From NCBI GenBank assembly GCA_000980375.1, contig LARD01000005.1, positions 186,001-250,000 of the forward strand: a stretch of DNA of 64,000 nt, given 5' to 3'. Position 1 is the first letter of the stretch; the number at the start of each line of letters is the position of its first letter. The stretch is from Clostridium sp. K4410.MGS-306 (GTDB lineage: Bacteria; Cyanobacteriota; Vampirovibrionia; Gastranaerophilales; Gastranaerophilaceae). The notes under the pieces were generated by a model, which saw only the letters and a program-made list of their open reading frames with translations, did not search any database and was not told the origin of the DNA. The position numbers were made by a program, and so were the translations under genes. Of the stretch, positions 60,493 to 64,000 are shown piece after piece.

Positions 60493-60535
60493 TTTTATAT
60501 CCTCGTTTTTTTACTGTTTATTCATTATATTAATT

Positions 60536-61753
60536 TTATTCCACCGTGTCTAATATGTTAAACGGTTTGACAGCCCTTTTTAGTATGCCTGTGCAGTGGG
60601 CAATTGCAATACCATAGTTTGTTATAGGTAAATTTGCTTTTTTACATTTCATAATTCTGCTCAAGACTTCTTTTCTATTGGTCATACAAGCACCGCAATG
60701 GATAAGAAGTTTGTATTGTTCCAGCTCATCAGGGAAGTCATGCCCGCTGTGATAGACAAATTCTATATTTTTTCCGGTTTTATTCTTTATCCATCTTGGG
60801 ATTTTTACTCTTGCAATATCGTCTTCTATCTGGTGATGAGAGCAACTTTCGCAAATAAGCACCCTGTCATTATCATTGAGAGTATCAATTGCTTTTGCAC
60901 CTTTATAAAACTCTTTCAGGTCGCCTTTCATTCGGGCAAATACTATGGAAAAAGAGGTTAAGGGGATTTCTTCTGCAACATCTTGTGCCACTTCTTTAAA
61001 AGCTTGTGAGTCTGTAATCACCAGTTTTGGGGAGTTTTGTAATTCATCAAGCGCCTCTTTCAGCTCTGTTTCTTGAGTAACAAAGGCTTTGCACCTGTTA
61101 TCAAGCAGGTCTCTTAGTACCTGAACCTGCGGCAGTATAATTCTGCCTTTTGGTGCTTCTTTATCAACTGGTATTACAAGTACAACAGTGTCTTTTGCCT
61201 GTACTATGTCACCCAGAATGGAAGGCGGTGTTATAAAATCATCAGGACAAACATTGATGAGCTGTTCTTTCAATCTGAAAATAACTTCTCTGTTGTTTTT
61301 AAGACTGGTGAGTAGCGGCAATTTAATATATTTTGTAATTTCATCCAGTTTATCAGCGTTTATGGGGGTTATATCCTGTTTGTTGACAACAGCCAGAACA
61401 GGAATATTTCTTGACTGAAACTCTTCATACAGCTGTTTTTCGTAATTGTCCCAGCCTTCATAATCGCAGACAATTATTGCAATATCTGTTCTGTCAAAGA
61501 TTTTTTTTGTTTTTTCAATTCTTTGTTCACCTAAATCACCAATATCATCTATTCCAGCTGTATCAATAAAAACAACAGGGCCGAGCGGTAGAAATTCCAT
61601 TGTTTTTTCAACAGGGTCTGTAGTTGTCCCTGCAATATCTGAGACTATCGAAATCTCTTGATTCACAAGAGCATTAAGCAATGAGGATTTGCCTGCATTT
61701 CTTTTTCCAAATATACCGATGTGAAGCCTGTTAGCTTTGGGTGTTGATAGCAT
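60536..61753 (-). CDS. hydF: [FeFe] hydrogenase maturation GTPase HydF
   Basis: Scaffold on which the 2Fe subcluster of [FeFe]-hydrogenase is built before transfer. It is 405 residues: a TrmE-like GTPase domain with GKRNAGKSS, DIAGTTTDP, DTAGIDD and NKQD, a dimerisation domain, and a C-terminal cluster domain with ESCSHHQ and HCGACM. HydE and HydG are not in the window. Presence implies hydrogen metabolism in an anaerobe. It overlaps the flippase-like gene by 23 bases. Confidence 0.95.
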   Translation of the reverse strand: MLSTPKANRLHIGIFGKRNAGKSSLLNALVNQEISIVSDIAGTTTDPVEKTMEFLPLGPVVFIDTAGIDDIGDLGEQRIEKTKKIFDRTDIAIIVCDYEGWDNYEKQLYEEFQSRNIPVLAVVNKQDITPINADKLDEITKYIKLPLLTSLKNNREVIFRLKEQLINVCPDDFITPPSILGDIVQAKDTVVLVIPVDKEAPKGRIILPQVQVLRDLLDNRCKAFVTQETELKEALDELQNSPKLVITDSQAFKEVAQDVAEEIPLTSFSIVFARMKGDLKEFYKGAKAIDTLNDNDRVLICESCSHHQIEDDIARVKIPRWIKNKTGKNIEFVYHSGHDFPDELEQYKLLIHCGACMTNRKEVLSRIMKCKKANLPITNYGIAIAHCTGILKRAVKPFNILDTVE

Positions 61754-62756
61754 CTTGATTTTCCTCTATTTCTGCTTTGATTTCTTCCAGCTTTGTATCT
61801 GTCAGGGTAAAATATATTATCGAAATTACTGTAATTATCAGCATGATTGTGATTTGGTGGATAAAAGCAATACCCAGAGCATTTGCTTTTTCGATATGGT
61901 ATATGCCAAGAGCCAGAATATATGCATATTGATAAGGTCCGACAAAAACCGATGAAGACGGTATAATTGTAGACAATGCAATAAAACTGATTACAAAAAA
62001 GGCAATTGAAAAACCAAAATGATGTCCGAATCCGGTTATCAAAATGTATGTTAGAATGCATTCAATACCCCATGCAATACAGCTGGCCGCAAAAGCGAGT
62101 GTAAAACATTTAGGGTTGTTAAGAGCCTGAAACCCGTCCATAAACTTATTTAGCATCCCTGCAATTTTTGTAAAGAACGGCTCAAATTGTGTTAAAAAAG
62201 GTATATTAGAGAGTTTATCAAAAAACCATGAAATTTTGTTGAATTTGAATACAAGAAAAAACACTGCCAGACTGCCAAGAAACAGTGCTGCTGCAATATA
62301 GGTAATATTCAACACCCATTGATGTTTGAAGTACGTTAAAACAGCAAAAAACAGTATTAAAAGCACTGAAATCCCGTCGATGATTCTCTCCAGAATGATT
62401 GAACCGAGGAGTTTCATCTTGCTTTCATTGAGTTTGTTTCCTACGTGGTATGCTCTCCATATATCGCCTGCACGTGCGGGAAGATAGCTGTTAAGAGTGT
62501 TGCCTGTCGTAAAAGAAAAAAATGCTTCTTTTACTGTGATTTTACTGTCATTACAAAGCAGATACTTCCATCTAAAACCTCTTACATAAAGCCCCAGCAC
62601 ATAAAGTGGAATAAACACCAGCAAGACCTTGTAGTTGAATATTTTAAATGTTTCAATCAACTGATGAAAGTCAAGTTTCCATACAATCAGAGCTATAAAT
62701 ATCACGCTGATAATAAGCCCTATTATTTTATCCTTGTGTTTAATTACCTTTTTCAA
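61731..62756 (-). CDS. Flippase-like integral membrane protein (UPF0104/MprF-type)
   Basis: A 341-residue protein with about eight transmembrane helices. It belongs to the lysylphosphatidylglycerol synthase transmembrane (flippase-like) family, with YVRGFRWKYLL and a conserved LPARAGDIWRAYHVG motif. The substrate could be a lipid or a lipid-linked sugar. A TTG start at 62756 lies one base after the stop of the dehydrogenase gene and follows AAAGGTTAAG. It overlaps hydF downstream. Confidence 0.85.
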   Translation of the reverse strand: MKKVIKHKDKIIGLIISVIFIALIVWKLDFHQLIETFKIFNYKVLLVFIPLYVLGLYVRGFRWKYLLCNDSKITVKEAFFSFTTGNTLNSYLPARAGDIWRAYHVGNKLNESKMKLLGSIILERIIDGISVLLILFFAVLTYFKHQWVLNITYIAAALFLGSLAVFFLVFKFNKISWFFDKLSNIPFLTQFEPFFTKIAGMLNKFMDGFQALNNPKCFTLAFAASCIAWGIECILTYILITGFGHHFGFSIAFFVISFIALSTIIPSSSVFVGPYQYAYILALGIYHIEKANALGIAFIHQITIMLIITVISIIYFTLTDTKLEEIKAEIEENQDAINTQS

Positions 62757-62757
62757 T

Positions 62758-63714
62758 TTACTTAACCTTTACAAGCACCTTTACTGAAGATTTTTCTTTG
62801 TTTCTTTCAAACGCCTCTATGGAATCATCAATTGCGTAGATATCGGAGATTAGAGGCTTAACATCTATTCTTTTTTGTTCCAGCATTCTCAAAGCAGGAG
62901 CAAACTGACCGCAGCGAGATCCAAGTACTGTTATTTCATCAATAACAATAGGTGCAAGGTTGAATTCTTTTGACGCAGCAATAGTACTTTTTAAAATAAG
63001 TGTTCCTCTTGGTTTTGTCAGAGCCAGTGATGTTTCAAAACCTGTTATCGAACCTGTTGCTTCAACCACAAAATCATAAGCTTTTTCTATTTTTAAATTG
63101 TTCAAAAGTTCTGTTTTTACGCCCTGTGCTTTTGCAATGTTGAGTTTTTCTTCATGTTTACCCACAAGAGTAATATCTAATCCTGCAGCGTTAAGAGCCA
63201 GTGCTATAATTAACCCCAGTTTGCCGTCTCCGAGCACAATTACTCTTTTATAAGGCGGTATGTGAACCTGTTCTAAAATTTCCAGAGCAGCAGCCAGCGG
63301 TTCAACAAAAACAGCCTCTTCATCCGTAACATTATCAGGAATTACAAGCAAATTCTTTTCAGGCAGGCAGACATATTCTGCAAAACAGCCTTCTCTTTGC
63401 CAGATACCCAGTGTTGAGCGGTTGAAGCAGTGTCTTTCTAACCCCTGTGCGCACCAGTCGCATTGTCCGCAGCCGCAATTTATTTCTCCGACTACTCTTT
63501 TACCGATGAGGTCTTTGTTTTCTGCTTTTTCAACAACACCTGTAAATTCATGACCCAAAATGCCTTTATAACCCATATATCCAAGAGTTATTTCATAGTC
63601 TGTATTACATATCCCTATTGTGTTTACCTTGATAAGTGCTTCACCTTTTTGCGGCACAGTCATGGGATAGTTGTTATCTAATTTTAAACCATTATCAAAT
63701 ACGACAGCTTTCAT
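62758..63714 (-). CDS. Zinc-type medium-chain alcohol/sugar dehydrogenase
   Basis: A 318-residue MDR oxidoreductase. Catalytic zinc ligands are in GICNTDYE and GHEFTGVVE. The structural zinc cysteines are in CGCGQCDWCAQGLERHC. A Rossmann fold with VLGDGKLGLIIA follows. It is short for the family, missing part of the C-terminus. Substrate is unknown; alcohols, sugars or threonine-type substrates are possible. It opens the tight run to hydF. A GGAGTGAGGAG box precedes the ATG. Confidence 0.88.
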   Translation of the reverse strand: MKAVVFDNGLKLDNNYPMTVPQKGEALIKVNTIGICNTDYEITLGYMGYKGILGHEFTGVVEKAENKDLIGKRVVGEINCGCGQCDWCAQGLERHCFNRSTLGIWQREGCFAEYVCLPEKNLLVIPDNVTDEEAVFVEPLAAALEILEQVHIPPYKRVIVLGDGKLGLIIALALNAAGLDITLVGKHEEKLNIAKAQGVKTELLNNLKIEKAYDFVVEATGSITGFETSLALTKPRGTLILKSTIAASKEFNLAPIVIDEITVLGSRCGQFAPALRMLEQKRIDVKPLISDIYAIDDSIEAFERNKEKSSVKVLVKVK

Positions 63715-63791
63715 CTTATCTCCTCACTCCAATTCTTAATCCGTTATATGACTCATTTATTATAGAGGAATAAAAAACTGTTGTCCAAGAC

Positions 63792-64000
63792 TTATGCAGC
63801 CGGTGTAATTACATTTAATCTGTTATTTTGCAAGGCATTTTGTACTTCTTGCTGCGATTTTGTATCTTTATATACCTGCATCAGCTCTTTCCAGGCTTCC
63901 ACAAACTCAACATTGTCAATTAATACTGATTTTGGTATGCCGGCATGGTGAATTTTGGGTAACAATTCTGCAACATGGTATGTTATTGGTTCAGATACTC
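63792..64000 (-). CDS. C-terminal fragment of an unrecognised protein
   Basis: From the right edge the minus strand is open for 69 codons to a TAA at 63792-63794. The visible part has EPITYHVAELLPKIHH, then a helix with EFVEAWKELMQVYKD, and a Gln/Asn-rich tail. The start lies outside the window. No family is recognised. It faces the same way as the dehydrogenase gene, 77 bases further downstream. Confidence 0.6.
   Translation of the reverse strand, partial: VSEPITYHVAELLPKIHHAGIPKSVLIDNVEFVEAWKELMQVYKDTKSQQEVQNALQNNRLNVITPAA

Overview
The window looks like a chromosome piece from a non-photosynthetic relative of the cyanobacteria (Vampirovibrionia/Melainabacteria, most likely Gastranaerophilales). 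Reasons: the DNA is AT-rich (by eye); the response regulator at 385-1137 is very close to cyanobacterial RpaB (Ycf27); there is no photosynthesis gene; and HydF, a [FeFe]-hydrogenase maturation factor, points to an anaerobic fermenter. Genes are dense. No gap without a gene exceeds 300 bases; the longest are 55326-55583, 1138-1355 and 36559-36750. I see no insertion sequence, prophage, CRISPR array or rRNA, and one tRNA (Trp).

Layout. 1-6778: end of an unknown gene, rpaB, then thrS, tsaD, a secreted protein, pyrF and ald. 6775-11689 (minus): a large Upf1-like helicase with a nuclease tail, HU, a SpoIID-like protein and a small RWYD-repeat protein. 11799-16052: glyS, a PDZ protein and a short glucan-phosphorylase homologue that lacks the usual PLP lysine. 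16228-19544: tig-clpP-clpX. 19683-24486: a helical orphan, queF, a dicarboxylate/amino-acid symporter, aroA, a small minus-strand gene and a receiver-only regulator. 24655-27189: the classic rpmG-tRNA(Trp)-secE-nusG-rplK-rplA block, with an L1-operator-like RNA before both rplK and rplA. 27252-30044 (minus): a GltD-like oxidoreductase and glutamine synthetase. 30759-35628: fliO, a NeuB-like synthase, a KdsC-like phosphatase, a TPR protein and aspartate kinase, apparently one operon. 35701-43603: a uridine-kinase-like protein, a ribbon-helix-helix regulator, a glycine-zipper protein, a 5'-nucleotidase-like enzyme and a giant AsmA-like protein. 43695-47451: rnhC, then gcvT-gcvH-gcvPA without gcvPB. 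47448-54122 (minus): pnp, a membrane-anchored protein, then pyrH-frr-cdsA-rnc-rpe. 54311-57769: a small charged orphan, rplU-rpmA, and a TPR plus radical-SAM pair. 57912-64000: a 56-residue orphan and a tight minus-strand run of alcohol-dehydrogenase-like, flippase-like, hydF, RWYD protein, folE2 and a DapL-like aminotransferase, then the end of another unknown gene.

How it works together. Much of the window is translation and protein quality control (ThrRS, GlyRS beta, L1, L11, L21, L27, L33, Frr, PNPase, RNase III, trigger factor, ClpXP) plus nitrogen and amino-acid metabolism (GlnA, GltD-like, Ald, Gcv, LysC, DapL-like, AroA). Two T-fold enzymes, FolE2 and QueF, sit at opposite ends and belong to queuosine/folate biosynthesis. 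The less ordinary material is regulatory. Cyanobacterial HLR1-like repeats lie at the rpaB promoter and at three other intergenic sites. Three promoters place the -10 box exactly six bases before the start codon, which suggests leaderless mRNAs. Two rRNA-mimic structures flank rplK. Several protein families are unfamiliar: RWYD repeats, a radical-SAM orphan with an N-terminal SFKG motif, and a glycine-zipper protein.
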